Assembly: GCA_013391385.1 (NCBI GenBank) | Contig: JACBFI010000013.1 | Location: forward strand, 1 to 64,000 | Origin: Sediminibacterium sp. Gen4 | Lineage (GTDB): Bacteria > Bacteroidota > Bacteroidia > Chitinophagales > Chitinophagaceae | Reading direction: 5' to 3' | Length of the DNA stretch: 64,000 nt | Part shown: piece after piece, positions 46,385 through 53,346 of the stretch | Layout of the letters: every line of letters begins with the position of its first letter | Position numbering within the stretch: the stretch's first letter is position 1 | Made by a program: the position numbers and the translations under genes | Notes under the pieces: model-generated | The model's database searches: none | What the model saw: the letters and a program-made list of their open reading frames with translations, nothing else | What the model was told of the DNA's origin: nothing

Positions 46385-49060
46385 TTACAGGTTCTTCAAA
46401 CTCTCTTCAATGTTTTGAATACGTGCTTCAGCATCTGCTAATTTCTTTTGCTCGAGTGCAACTACCTCCGGTTTTGCATTTTGAACAAATCTCTCGTTGC
46501 TCAATTTTTTCATGACGCTATCACGGAAATTTTTCTGATACTCCAGATCTTTCAGTAACTCTGATTTTAATGCAGTGGTATCCAGTTGACGTTCTGTCTC
46601 AATAAAGAATTTATCTTTTTCAACAGCTACCACAATGGTATTGGATACAGTAGTCTCAAAATCTATAGAAGCAGCATTGATCTGTTTCGCGAGAATACTT
46701 GAGATGCTTTCATATTGCTTTTGTTGATTGGTTTCAATATGCAGCTTGATAGGATCTTTAGGTTTGATCTGATTTTTATTTCTGGCGTCTCTCAAAGCAG
46801 AAATCACTTGCTTCAATAATTCTCCAGCATCAAGTATCCCTTTGTTCACCTGACCGGCAACTGTTTGTTGTTTCACACATAAATCAACAGGCTGATCTCT
46901 TAGCAGATGATAGATTTCTTCTGTAATAAAAGGCATATAAGGATGCAATAATTGCATCATCTCTTCAAAATAGGTAAGGGTTTTTTCGTACACCACTGGA
47001 TCAACGGGTTGCTCAAATCCGGGTTTCGCCCATTCGAGGTACCAGCTACAGAAATCATCCCATATCAATGAATACAATACTTTCAATGCTTCACTTAAAC
47101 GGAATTGCTGCATCAGAGTTTCTACTTCTGCTTTGGCTTGTTGTAAGCGCGATTCGAACCAGTCGGTAGCGAAGGTGGGAGAAGGCTGTGAGCTGTGAGC
47201 TGCGAGCTGTGAGCTTTTTTCTATTCTGGTTTCCCAGCTTTTGATAAGCTTTAATGCATTCCAGAGTTTGTTGTTGAAGTTGCGGCCTTGCTCTAGTGCA
47301 GCTTCGTCAAATAAGATGTCATTACCTGCGGGAGAGGAGATCATGATACCAAATCTTACAGCATCGGCTCCATATTGATCAATGAGTGCTAGGAGATCAG
47401 GAGAGTTACCTAAACTCTTGCTCATTTTTCTTCCTTGCTTATCCCTTACAATACCCGTAAAGTATACATGTTTGAAAGGAATTTCTTTCATGTATTCTTC
47501 ACCTGCCATGATCATACGCGCTACCCAGAAGAAAATAATCTCAGGGGCTGTTACCAATGTGTTGGTTGGGTAATAATATTTTACTTCTGCATTACCCGGA
47601 TTGGATAATCCCTTGAACACTTCAAAAGGCCATAGCCAACTGGAGAACCAAGTATCTAAGCAATCATCGTCTTGACGAATTTCGTCAATTGTGAGTTGTG
47701 AATTGTGAGTAGTGAGTTTTTGAAATGCTTCTTCTTTTGTTGCCGCTACCGCATAAGTTCCATCAGGAGCATACCATGCAGGTATGCGGTGTCCCCACCA
47801 TAATTGGCGACTGATACACCAATCTTTAATATTCTCCATCCAATGGCGATAGAGATTTTTGAATTTGGCAGGATGGAATTCAATTTCCCCTTCCATCACT
47901 GCTTTCAATGCAGGCTCAGATATTTTTTTCATATCTACCCACCACTGTAAACTCAGTCGAGGTTCTACTACGGCATCAGTTCTTTCACTGAATCCAATCT
48001 GATTGGTATAATCTTCAATTTTAACGATATGTCCTTTTGCTTCTAGTTCGGGAACAATTTTCTTACGTACTTCAAAACGATCTTCACCAATATATAACTG
48101 CGCAGCTTCGCTTAAGGTGCCATCATCATTCATCGTATCAATGACTTCCAGATTGTACTTCTGTCCTAGCTGATAATCATTCATATCATGAGCCGGCGTC
48201 ACTTTTAAAGCGCCGGTTCCAAATTCTGTGGTCACATAATCATCTGCAATGATGGGAATTCTTCTGCCAATCAAAGGAACAATGGCATATTTACCGTGTA
48301 AGTGTTGGTAACGCTCATCATTCGGATTCACACAAATAGCAGTATCTCCTAAAATGGTCTCAGGTCTAACCGTAGCAATGGCAATGTACTCCTTCTCTTT
48401 ATTACTACTGTCATCTGTCAACTCCAAACTGTCAACTATCTCATATCGAATATAATACAACTTACTCTGTACCTCTTTATAGATCACTTCTTCATCACTC
48501 AAAGCAGTTTTTGCTTTGACATCCCAGTTGATCATGCGTTTGCCACGATAGATCCAACCTTTTTTATGGAGGTCTACAAACACATTGATCACAGAACGAT
48601 AGTAATCTTCATCCATGGTGAAAGAAGTACGGTTCCAATCCAGACTGCAGCCCATTTTTTTCAACTGCTGCAAAATGATACCACCATATTTTTCTTTCCA
48701 CTCCCAAGCATATTGTAGAAACTCATCTCGACCAATAGCAGATTTGGCAATACCTCTCTCGCGCAACATAGCTACTACCTTAGCCTCTGTTGCAATAGAA
48801 GCATGGTCGGTACCCGGTACCCAACAAGCATTTTTACCCTGCATACGGGCGCGACGAACCAGAATATCCTGAATGGTATTGTTGAGGCAATGTCCCATAT
48901 GAAGCACTCCGGTAACATTGGGTGGGGGTATTACAACGGTGAAAGACTCTCTTTCATCAGGGGTACTGTTGAAATAACCTTTGCTTAGCCAATGTTGGTA
49001 CCATCTGGCTTCAATATCTCCCGGGATATAATTCTTACTCAATTCCATTCCTGAACTCAT
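46385..49060 (-). CDS. valS: Valyl-tRNA synthetase
   Basis: From the ATG at 49060 the protein is 891 residues, the usual size of bacterial ValRS. The HIGH-type motif is in PPNVTGVLHMGH and the KMSKS motif in GRKMSKSLGNSPD. The C-terminal coiled coil (about the last 60 residues) is present. A longer frame to 49267 adds 69 residues without family likeness and overlaps the terminator of the next gene. Three short segments are encoded by intergenic-type word repeats in frame (see 47185, 47686 and 48406). Confidence 0.95.
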   Translation of the reverse strand: MSSGMELSKNYIPGDIEARWYQHWLSKGYFNSTPDERESFTVVIPPPNVTGVLHMGHCLNNTIQDILVRRARMQGKNACWVPGTDHASIATEAKVVAMLRERGIAKSAIGRDEFLQYAWEWKEKYGGIILQQLKKMGCSLDWNRTSFTMDEDYYRSVINVFVDLHKKGWIYRGKRMINWDVKAKTALSDEEVIYKEVQSKLYYIRYEIVDSLELTDDSSNKEKEYIAIATVRPETILGDTAICVNPNDERYQHLHGKYAIVPLIGRRIPIIADDYVTTEFGTGALKVTPAHDMNDYQLGQKYNLEVIDTMNDDGTLSEAAQLYIGEDRFEVRKKIVPELEAKGHIVKIEDYTNQIGFSERTDAVVEPRLSLQWWVDMKKISEPALKAVMEGEIEFHPAKFKNLYRHWMENIKDWCISRQLWWGHRIPAWYAPDGTYAVAATKEEAFQKLTTHNSQLTIDEIRQDDDCLDTWFSSWLWPFEVFKGLSNPGNAEVKYYYPTNTLVTAPEIIFFWVARMIMAGEEYMKEIPFKHVYFTGIVRDKQGRKMSKSLGNSPDLLALIDQYGADAVRFGIMISSPAGNDILFDEAALEQGRNFNNKLWNALKLIKSWETRIEKSSQLAAHSSQPSPTFATDWFESRLQQAKAEVETLMQQFRLSEALKVLYSLIWDDFCSWYLEWAKPGFEQPVDPVVYEKTLTYFEEMMQLLHPYMPFITEEIYHLLRDQPVDLCVKQQTVAGQVNKGILDAGELLKQVISALRDARNKNQIKPKDPIKLHIETNQQKQYESISSILAKQINAASIDFETTVSNTIVVAVEKDKFFIETERQLDTTALKSELLKDLEYQKNFRDSVMKKLSNERFVQNAKPEVVALEQKKLADAEARIQNIEESLKNL
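47185..47215. repeat. Word repeat inside valS (GCTGTGAGCTGTGAGCTGC)
   Basis: The plus strand has GAGCTGTGAGCT words identical in style to those at 45731. On the minus strand they encode a SSQLAAHSSQPS segment in ValRS, between the catalytic core and the anticodon-binding domain. Confidence 0.75.
47686..47722. repeat. Word repeat inside valS (AATTGTGAGTTGTGAATTGTG)
   Basis: ATTGTGAGT and TTGTGAATTGTGAGTAGTGAG words are repeated. They encode LTTHNSQLTI in ValRS, just before the DTWFSSWLWPF motif of the catalytic domain. Confidence 0.75.
48406..48443. repeat. Word repeat inside valS (CTGTCAACTCCAAACTGTCAAC)
   Basis: CTGTCA(T/A)CTGTCAACTC and ACTGTCAACT words recur. They encode an EIVDSLELTDDSS segment in the editing-domain region, before the conserved IAIATVRPETILGD block. 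Confidence 0.65.
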
Positions 49061-49108
49061 TTTTAAGGCTGGCAAAACTACGAAAATAGTGGGGGAGAAC
49101 GAGGGGGT

Positions 49109-49134
49109 ATAAAAAAACCACGCATCGCGTGGTT
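49109..49134 (-). terminator. Rho-independent terminator of the small lipoprotein gene
   Basis: On the minus strand an 8-bp stem (AACCACGC with GCGTGGTT, 3-nt loop) is followed by a T run. It lies 26 bp beyond the stop at 49161 and upstream of valS. Confidence 0.87.
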
Positions 49135-49160
49135 CATATATACAATACAAGGGGATTTGC

Positions 49161-49400
49161 TTACCAGATGAATACGGCTTCATTCCATTCCAATAAGGAG
49201 ATAGCTGCCGGCTGTTGTTGTTCTGTTTTTTCGTCCTTAGGTGCTTTTTTAAGCTGTTCCAACGCATTACGTTGCTTTAGAGACATAGAAGTGCAGCAAC
49301 TTGCTACTTTCTTTCCTGCTGTTTTGCAGAAATTGCGAACTTGATGGGTACTGCAAGCTGTAAAAGCCATCAAGAGACAAATCAAAACAATATTCTTCAT
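49161..49400 (-). CDS. Small cysteine-containing exported protein, probable lipoprotein
   Basis: From the ATG at 49400 it is 79 residues, with a hydrophobic N-terminus ending in FTAC (Cys15), close to a lipobox. The rest has four more cysteines (NFC, SCC) and a Lys/Gln-rich C-terminal half. A longer frame to 49457 adds 19 residues before the signal sequence and is rejected. It has its own terminator. Function unknown. Confidence 0.68.
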   Translation of the reverse strand: MKNIVLICLLMAFTACSTHQVRNFCKTAGKKVASCCTSMSLKQRNALEQLKKAPKDEKTEQQQPAAISLLEWNEAVFIW

Positions 49401-49615
49401 GTCAGTTGTTTTCTGGTACAAAGCTAACCTGCTCATATGAACCATCAGGTTAACCATTGTTAATTATACCTAACGTTCCTTTATGAATTAGGTTACAGTT
49501 TTACTGCATTTTTTTCTGACTTATTGGTCTCCGTAAGGGCAAAAACATTACAGTCTGCTGTTTAAAAGCAGAAAAATCCAGAAAACACAGGGATGAAGCG
49601 AGAAATGCGCGTTTT

Positions 49616-49735
49616 TTAGGAGCGGCCCTTCCATTCGAGATAAGACAATACAACAACAGCAATCAGGATAATGGCTACAATGGCAGCATTACGTGCATTT
49701 TCACTAATGTGAAATTGTGATTTTGTGTTTGACAT
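49616..49735 (-). CDS. Small single-pass membrane protein, 39 residues
   Basis: ATG to TAA on the minus strand encodes 39 residues. It has a polar N-terminus (MSNTKSQFHISENARN), one membrane segment at residues 17-32 (AAIVAIILIAVVVLSY) and a short basic tail (LEWKGRS). The hydrophobic and charge pattern is what a real small membrane protein shows. No Shine-Dalgarno sequence is seen, common in Bacteroidota. It is the last host-type gene before the interrupted exonuclease gene. Confidence 0.55.
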   Translation of the reverse strand: MSNTKSQFHISENARNAAIVAIILIAVVVLSYLEWKGRS

Positions 49736-49899
49736 GGCAAGTAGATTTGGTACGTAAAAAGGTTTTTACGGTCTTCCAGAGGATATTTTATATCGTTCAG
49801 AAGAAATCCAAGCTGTCAATAAAACCGGGGCTGTCGGGGGTGAATTGAATCTTTGTTTGTAAGATATGGTTTAATTCCCGAATTTACAAGCCTTATTAT

Positions 49900-50050
49900 A
49901 TGCGATTTGCTATTGTGGATATCGAGACAACGGGCGGTTTTCCGGAACAACATGGGATGACCGAAATCGCTATCGTATTACACAATGGTACCGAAGTGGA
50001 AGGTAAATATGAGACCCTGATCAATCCCCACCAGGAAATTCCGCCCCACA
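49900..50050 (+). pseudogene. 5' fragment of a DnaQ-type 3'-5' exonuclease gene, cut by the island
   Basis: The first 49 or so codons encode an intact start of a DEDD exonuclease: FAIVDIETTGGFPEQHG with the catalytic Asp-x-Glu (residues 7-9), then TEIAIVLHNGTEVEGKYETL and INPHQEIPP. Family members then continue through a Thr-Gly-Ile motif and Exo II/III. Here, from about 50042, the frame changes abruptly to a low-complexity tail and stops at 50166. In relatives the gene is much longer (around 450 codons, often fused to a GIY-YIG domain). The missing part may lie beyond the right end of the island, outside this window. Confidence 0.82.
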
Positions 50051-50064
50051 CCACAAACACTAAC

Positions 50065-50101
50065 AAAAAGCCTTATAAATCAATAATTTATGAGGCTTTT
50101 T
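50065..50101. terminator. Strong bidirectional hairpin at the island edge
   Basis: A 16-bp stem (50065-50080 with 50086-50101) with a 5-nt loop has one G-U wobble. An A run on the left and a T run on the right let it terminate in both directions. It isolates island genes from the truncated exonuclease gene. Confidence 0.85.
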
Positions 50102-50107
50102 TTATTT

Positions 50108-50131
50108 GGGGTACACAGTGGGGTACACTTT
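50108..50131. repeat. Direct repeat GGGGTACAC, 12-bp period, possible attachment or recombinase site
   Basis: GGGGTACAC occurs at 50108-50116 and 50120-50128, in phase as GGGGTACACAGT then GGGGTACACTTT. A related TTAGGGTGCACAG follows at about 50223. The location next to the gene breakpoint suggests a recombination site. This is inference, as no recombinase is visible. Confidence 0.45.
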
Positions 50132-50613
50132 ATTTGGTCCAAATAATTACAAATCAACATTACTAATATAATAATATTTTGCCACTACGCCTTCTCTTGC
50201 ACACACAAATGCTTTTTTATTTAGGGTGCACAGATTTTGTGATTTCCCTTTCAGGATTCTGATTTGACTTATCTATTTTATAAGATAAGTCTATTGAATT
50301 AAAATGTGAAGGGAATAGCTTTGATTTCTAATTTTTCATCTCAAATAAGGGTGTTTAAAAAATAAAGCTACGGGGGAATATGAAGGGTATTGAAATAAAT
50401 TTAAAAGAATCACATAAATTGAGCCACTCAAATAAAGACTAGGTAATGAACTAATTATTTTGTTTTACTGAGACAAATATTTATTATAACTCCAGCTCTT
50501 TATTTTAAATGCACCAGAACAACTGAATATGAAAAATGAAATAACATCTTAAGAATTCCTTTACTGGAGATCAAATTGGCTCTTTTCATTGGCATAATAT
50601 ATCAATTCATCAT
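50132..50613. other. AT-rich non-coding stretch at the left of the island
   Basis: About 480 bp without a credible gene. It holds one perfect 9-bp dyad (GACTTATCT at 50268-50276, AGATAAGTC at 50285-50293, 8-nt spacer) that could be an operator or hairpin. No TAnnTTTG promoter or copy of the TAGAAA-N4-TTTCTA dyad is found here. The first regulator gene begins at its right end. Confidence 0.6.
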
Positions 50614-51225
50614 TTGAAGCCTACAAAAAAACATATAAAGGATCACGCATTAAAACTCTTTAATGAAAAAGGATTTGTGAATGTACGTCTACAACATATC
50701 GCAGATGCTGCTTTTGTGAGTGTAGGCCATCTTGCGTATCATTTCAAAAATAAAGATTTAATCATTGAAGATCTTTATGATGAGTTAAGAAGAAATCAAG
50801 AAGGGTTATTGAATAAGTTTAGGGTGGTTCCATTATTTGAAGACATCAACTTTTATTTGATTGAAATATATATGCAACAGTCAGAGCATATTTTCTTTTA
50901 TGCTGATATGCTTGAGGTGTTACGATCATTTCCAGAGATACAAACCAAACATTCCAAACACCTGATGTGGCAATCTGCACAAATTAAAATGATGATTGCA
51001 TTTAATTGTGCAAGGGGGTCAATGATAATGTTGACTGACCAACAGCAAGATTATCTTGCATGGCAGTTGCGCTCTATGATTGATATGTGGCATTATATTA
51101 AAAAAACCGAAGGGAAGAATGATGTATTATTACAACATTTTTTGGAAGATATTTGGGGTATTCTAAATCCATTTTTTACCGATATGGGTACCAGAGAATA
51201 TCATCAGCTATCTGGGGGTATATAA
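50614..51225 (+). CDS. TetR-family transcriptional regulator (first of a related pair)
   Basis: This 203-residue protein from a TTG start has the helix-turn-helix in about residues 8-50 (GFVNVRLQHIADAAFVSVG, then LAYHFKNKDLI), followed by a helical ligand domain. It is clearly related to the second regulator at 51642: both share RLQ-IADA, SVG-LAYHFKNK and a C-terminal aromatic region. The position before the hydrogenase genes suggests control of H2 metabolism, with an unknown ligand. No ATG start is available near the conserved N-terminus. Confidence 0.88.
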   Translation: MKPTKKHIKDHALKLFNEKGFVNVRLQHIADAAFVSVGHLAYHFKNKDLIIEDLYDELRRNQEGLLNKFRVVPLFEDINFYLIEIYMQQSEHIFFYADMLEVLRSFPEIQTKHSKHLMWQSAQIKMMIAFNCARGSMIMLTDQQQDYLAWQLRSMIDMWHYIKKTEGKNDVLLQHFLEDIWGILNPFFTDMGTREYHQLSGGI

Positions 51226-51239
51226 TTTTAATGTTTCTT

Positions 51240-51255
51240 TAGAGTATTTTTTCTA
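51240..51255. promoter_or_regulatory. Degenerate operator-like dyad between the TetR genes
   Basis: TAGAGT-ATTT-TTTCTA keeps the geometry of the hupS and hypA dyads (6-4-6), with the right half identical and the left half differing at two positions. It lies 24 bp before the possible start at 51280 and may give autoregulation of the second regulator transcript. Confidence 0.5.
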
Positions 51256-51279
51256 ATTTCAAGCAAATAAATTTTAGAA

Positions 51280-51639
51280 TTGTTTTCGAGATTTAAAATT
51301 GATTCTGAAGTATATGCTTCCATGTTGAAGTATATTGATGGATTTTCCTCTACTGAAGTAAATGGAATGAATGAGGATGCAACATTTATTAATGAAGATT
51401 TCTGGCTTCAAAATACCGCAGTAATAGAAAATGTAGAACGCAGGAATGGAGAATGGAATATCTATCTCATTTTTGCCCACCACCTTATTCCCCTGAAATT
51501 CATAAAGCGCAAGATTGTTAATATGTCTTGCCCCAAAAAAGCATTCCTGACTGCACATTATATGCGCAGACAGGCAGCAAAGGATCAAAGAGGAACTTTA
51601 GTATTAAATATGAAATTATTCCAAACTAATTTCAGTTAA
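51280..51639 (+). CDS. Unrecognised small protein between the TetR genes
   Basis: An open frame of up to 119 residues starts with TTG at 51280, or ATG at 51322 or 51367. It ends 2 bp before the second TetR start, as a co-translated gene would. The product is mixed alpha/beta with a basic C-terminal third (FIKRKIVNMSCPKKAF and HYMRRQAAKDQRG). No family is recognised. A minus-strand frame of 104 codons over the same DNA is less likely because it lacks operon context. It could be a third regulator component or an adaptor. Confidence 0.5.
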   Translation: MFSRFKIDSEVYASMLKYIDGFSSTEVNGMNEDATFINEDFWLQNTAVIENVERRNGEWNIYLIFAHHLIPLKFIKRKIVNMSCPKKAFLTAHYMRRQAAKDQRGTLVLNMKLFQTNFS

Positions 51640-51641
51640 TT

Positions 51642-52262
51642 ATGAGTGGTACAAAAGAAAAAATAATAGCCGAAAGCAAAGACCTTTTTTTTGAAACTGG
51701 TATTGCTAACACTAGGCTACAACAAATTGCAGATGCCTGTAGCATCAGTGTTGGTAACCTTGCCTATCATTTTAAAAACAAAGAGACAATAGTTGAGGCA
51801 GTGTATGACAATCTCTTTGAAGAATTGTCATCAATTTTATCTCAATATATTAACCATAAGCATTTACAAGGGTTTGATATTTTGTTTTCCCGACTCTATT
51901 TCTTTTATGAACATAATCGGTTTACTTTCAATAATACTTGGGAAATTGAACGCAACCATCCGGAGATTCAAAAAGAATGGCTCACTGTCAATAATAAAAT
52001 TCTACAACAGTTAAAACGAAAAATTCAAGTTTGTCAGCAAGATGAAATCTTCAAACCCGAGCCTGTAAAGGGAAATTATGACTTACTAGCCCACAGTCTA
52101 CTGATTCTGATCAACAGCTGGATTCCTCAACAAATACTACGACAAATGCCAGTTACAGAGAAATTATACAAAAATTGTTTATGGAATCTTCTTTATCCAA
52201 ATTTTTCAAAAAAAGGGGCTTCCATTTATCATGAGATTATTGTCCCCGAAAGATTTATATAA
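51642..52262 (+). CDS. TetR-family transcriptional regulator (second of a related pair)
   Basis: This 206-residue protein has an ATG start and its helix-turn-helix at about residues 8-52 (GIANTRLQQIADACSISVG, LAYHFKNKETI). The ligand domain has several Trp and Phe residues. It ends 76 bp before hupS. That gap contains two copies of the TAGAAA-N4-TTTCTA dyad over the promoter, so one or both TetR proteins probably repress (or activate) hupSL. The pair is diverged enough to sense different ligands or to form heterodimers. Confidence 0.9.
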   Translation: MSGTKEKIIAESKDLFFETGIANTRLQQIADACSISVGNLAYHFKNKETIVEAVYDNLFEELSSILSQYINHKHLQGFDILFSRLYFFYEHNRFTFNNTWEIERNHPEIQKEWLTVNNKILQQLKRKIQVCQQDEIFKPEPVKGNYDLLAHSLLILINSWIPQQILRQMPVTEKLYKNCLWNLLYPNFSKKGASIYHEIIVPERFI

Positions 52263-52266
52263 AAAA

Positions 52267-52314
52267 TTTGCTAGGTTAGAAAATTCTTTCTAGATTTAGA
52301 AATAATTTTCTAAA
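52267..52314 (+). promoter_or_regulatory. hupSL promoter with two operator dyads 20 bp apart
   Basis: TTTG (52267-52270), a 20-bp spacer and TAGATTTA (52291-52298) match the Bacteroidota promoter in all but one base. Dyad 1 (TAGAAA-ATTC-TTTCTA, 52277-52292) fills the spacer. Dyad 2 (TTTAGAAA-TAAT-TTTCTAAA, 52295-52314) covers the -7 box and start site. Their centres are exactly 20 bp apart, two helical turns, so two dimers would bind the same face of the DNA. The layout predicts repression by the neighbouring TetR proteins. Confidence 0.75.
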
Positions 52315-52338
52315 TCAACAGTATAAAAACGATTGCTT

Positions 52339-53319
52339 ATGGCTAATGTTTTATGGTTACAAGGTGGTGCCTGTAGTGGTAACACAATGTCTTTTTTAAA
52401 TGCTGAGGAACCTACGGTTGTAGAATTGGTTGTGGATTTCGGTGTCAATATTTTATGGCATCCATCCATAGGTTTGGAGATTGGCCATCAGGTAACTCAT
52501 CTTTTACATGATATTTTGGCAGGTAAAGTACAAATGGATATTCTTGTTTATGAAGGTTCTATAATTGAGGGACCGAATGGAACAGGGACTATGAACTATT
52601 TCTGCGACAGACCAATGAAAGATTGGGTGAAAGAACTTGCAGCAGTAGCTGGTTATGTAGTAGCCATTGGAGATTGTGCTACTTGGGGAGGTATCCCAGC
52701 AGTACCACCTAATCCTAGTGAAAGTACAGGTATGCAGTTTCTAAAAAAAGAAAAAGGAGGTTTCCTTGGAGCTGATTATAAATCAAAAGGCGGACTACCT
52801 GTTATTAATATTCCTGGTTGTCCTGCGCATCCAGATTGGATTACTCAAATTTTGGTAGCCATTTCTACAGGTAGAATTGGAGATGTTTTGATTGACGAAT
52901 TTCATCGTCCTAAAACTTTCTTTACAGATTTTGTACAAACTGGATGTCCTAATGCCATCAGCTTTGCCCAAAAAATGGATGGTGGCTTTGGTAAAAGAGG
53001 CGGATGTCTCTTTTATGAAGTAGGCTGTCGTGGACCAATGACCAGAGCAAGTTGTAACAGAATTTTATGGAACAGAACAAGTAGTAAGACCAGGGCTAAT
53101 CATCCATGTCTGGGTTGTACAGAGCCAGGCTTCCCACATAACGATCTTGTAAAAGGTTCTGTGTTTAAAACCATGAAGTATCTAGGCTTCTTGCCAAAAG
53201 AAGTACCAACTGGTGTTTCCAAACTTGGCTATTATTCAAGAGCCGGAGTTGAAAAGGTAATGGGATCTATAGAACGGGTTATGGGAACAGAACAGGAACA
53301 TTTTGAAACCAGTAAATAA
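52339..53319 (+). CDS. hupS: Uptake [NiFe]-hydrogenase small subunit, cyanobacterial HupS type (group 2a)
   Basis: This 326-residue electron-transfer subunit starts at once with the cluster-binding fold (NVLWLQGGACSGNT), without a Tat signal, so the enzyme stays in the cytoplasm. The sequence follows the cyanobacterial/actinobacterial group 2a subunit throughout. Conserved cysteines are Cys12, Cys113 and Cys161 for the proximal cluster. The fourth ligand position is Asn15 instead of Cys. Cys203, 223, 230, 239, 257 and 260 can bind the medial and distal clusters. A TTG two codons upstream is an alternative start. It pairs with hupL, 27 bp downstream. Confidence 0.95.
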   Translation: MANVLWLQGGACSGNTMSFLNAEEPTVVELVVDFGVNILWHPSIGLEIGHQVTHLLHDILAGKVQMDILVYEGSIIEGPNGTGTMNYFCDRPMKDWVKELAAVAGYVVAIGDCATWGGIPAVPPNPSESTGMQFLKKEKGGFLGADYKSKGGLPVINIPGCPAHPDWITQILVAISTGRIGDVLIDEFHRPKTFFTDFVQTGCPNAISFAQKMDGGFGKRGGCLFYEVGCRGPMTRASCNRILWNRTSSKTRANHPCLGCTEPGFPHNDLVKGSVFKTMKYLGFLPKEVPTGVSKLGYYSRAGVEKVMGSIERVMGTEQEHFETSK

Positions 53320-53346
53320 TCTTCAAATAAAATTCAAATAAAGAAT

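Noticed and set aside
49061-49267. 69-residue N-terminal extension of ValRS
   Set aside because: It overlaps the terminator and 3' part of the neighbouring small gene, and the normal ValRS N-terminus begins at 49060.
50132-50613. Integrase remnant or other gene in the left island gap
   Set aside because: No frame of useful length or recognisable recombinase motif is present.
51274-51588. Minus-strand gene of 104 codons opposite the unknown ORF
   Set aside because: All island genes run on the plus strand, and the plus-strand frame ends 2 bp before the next gene as in an operon.
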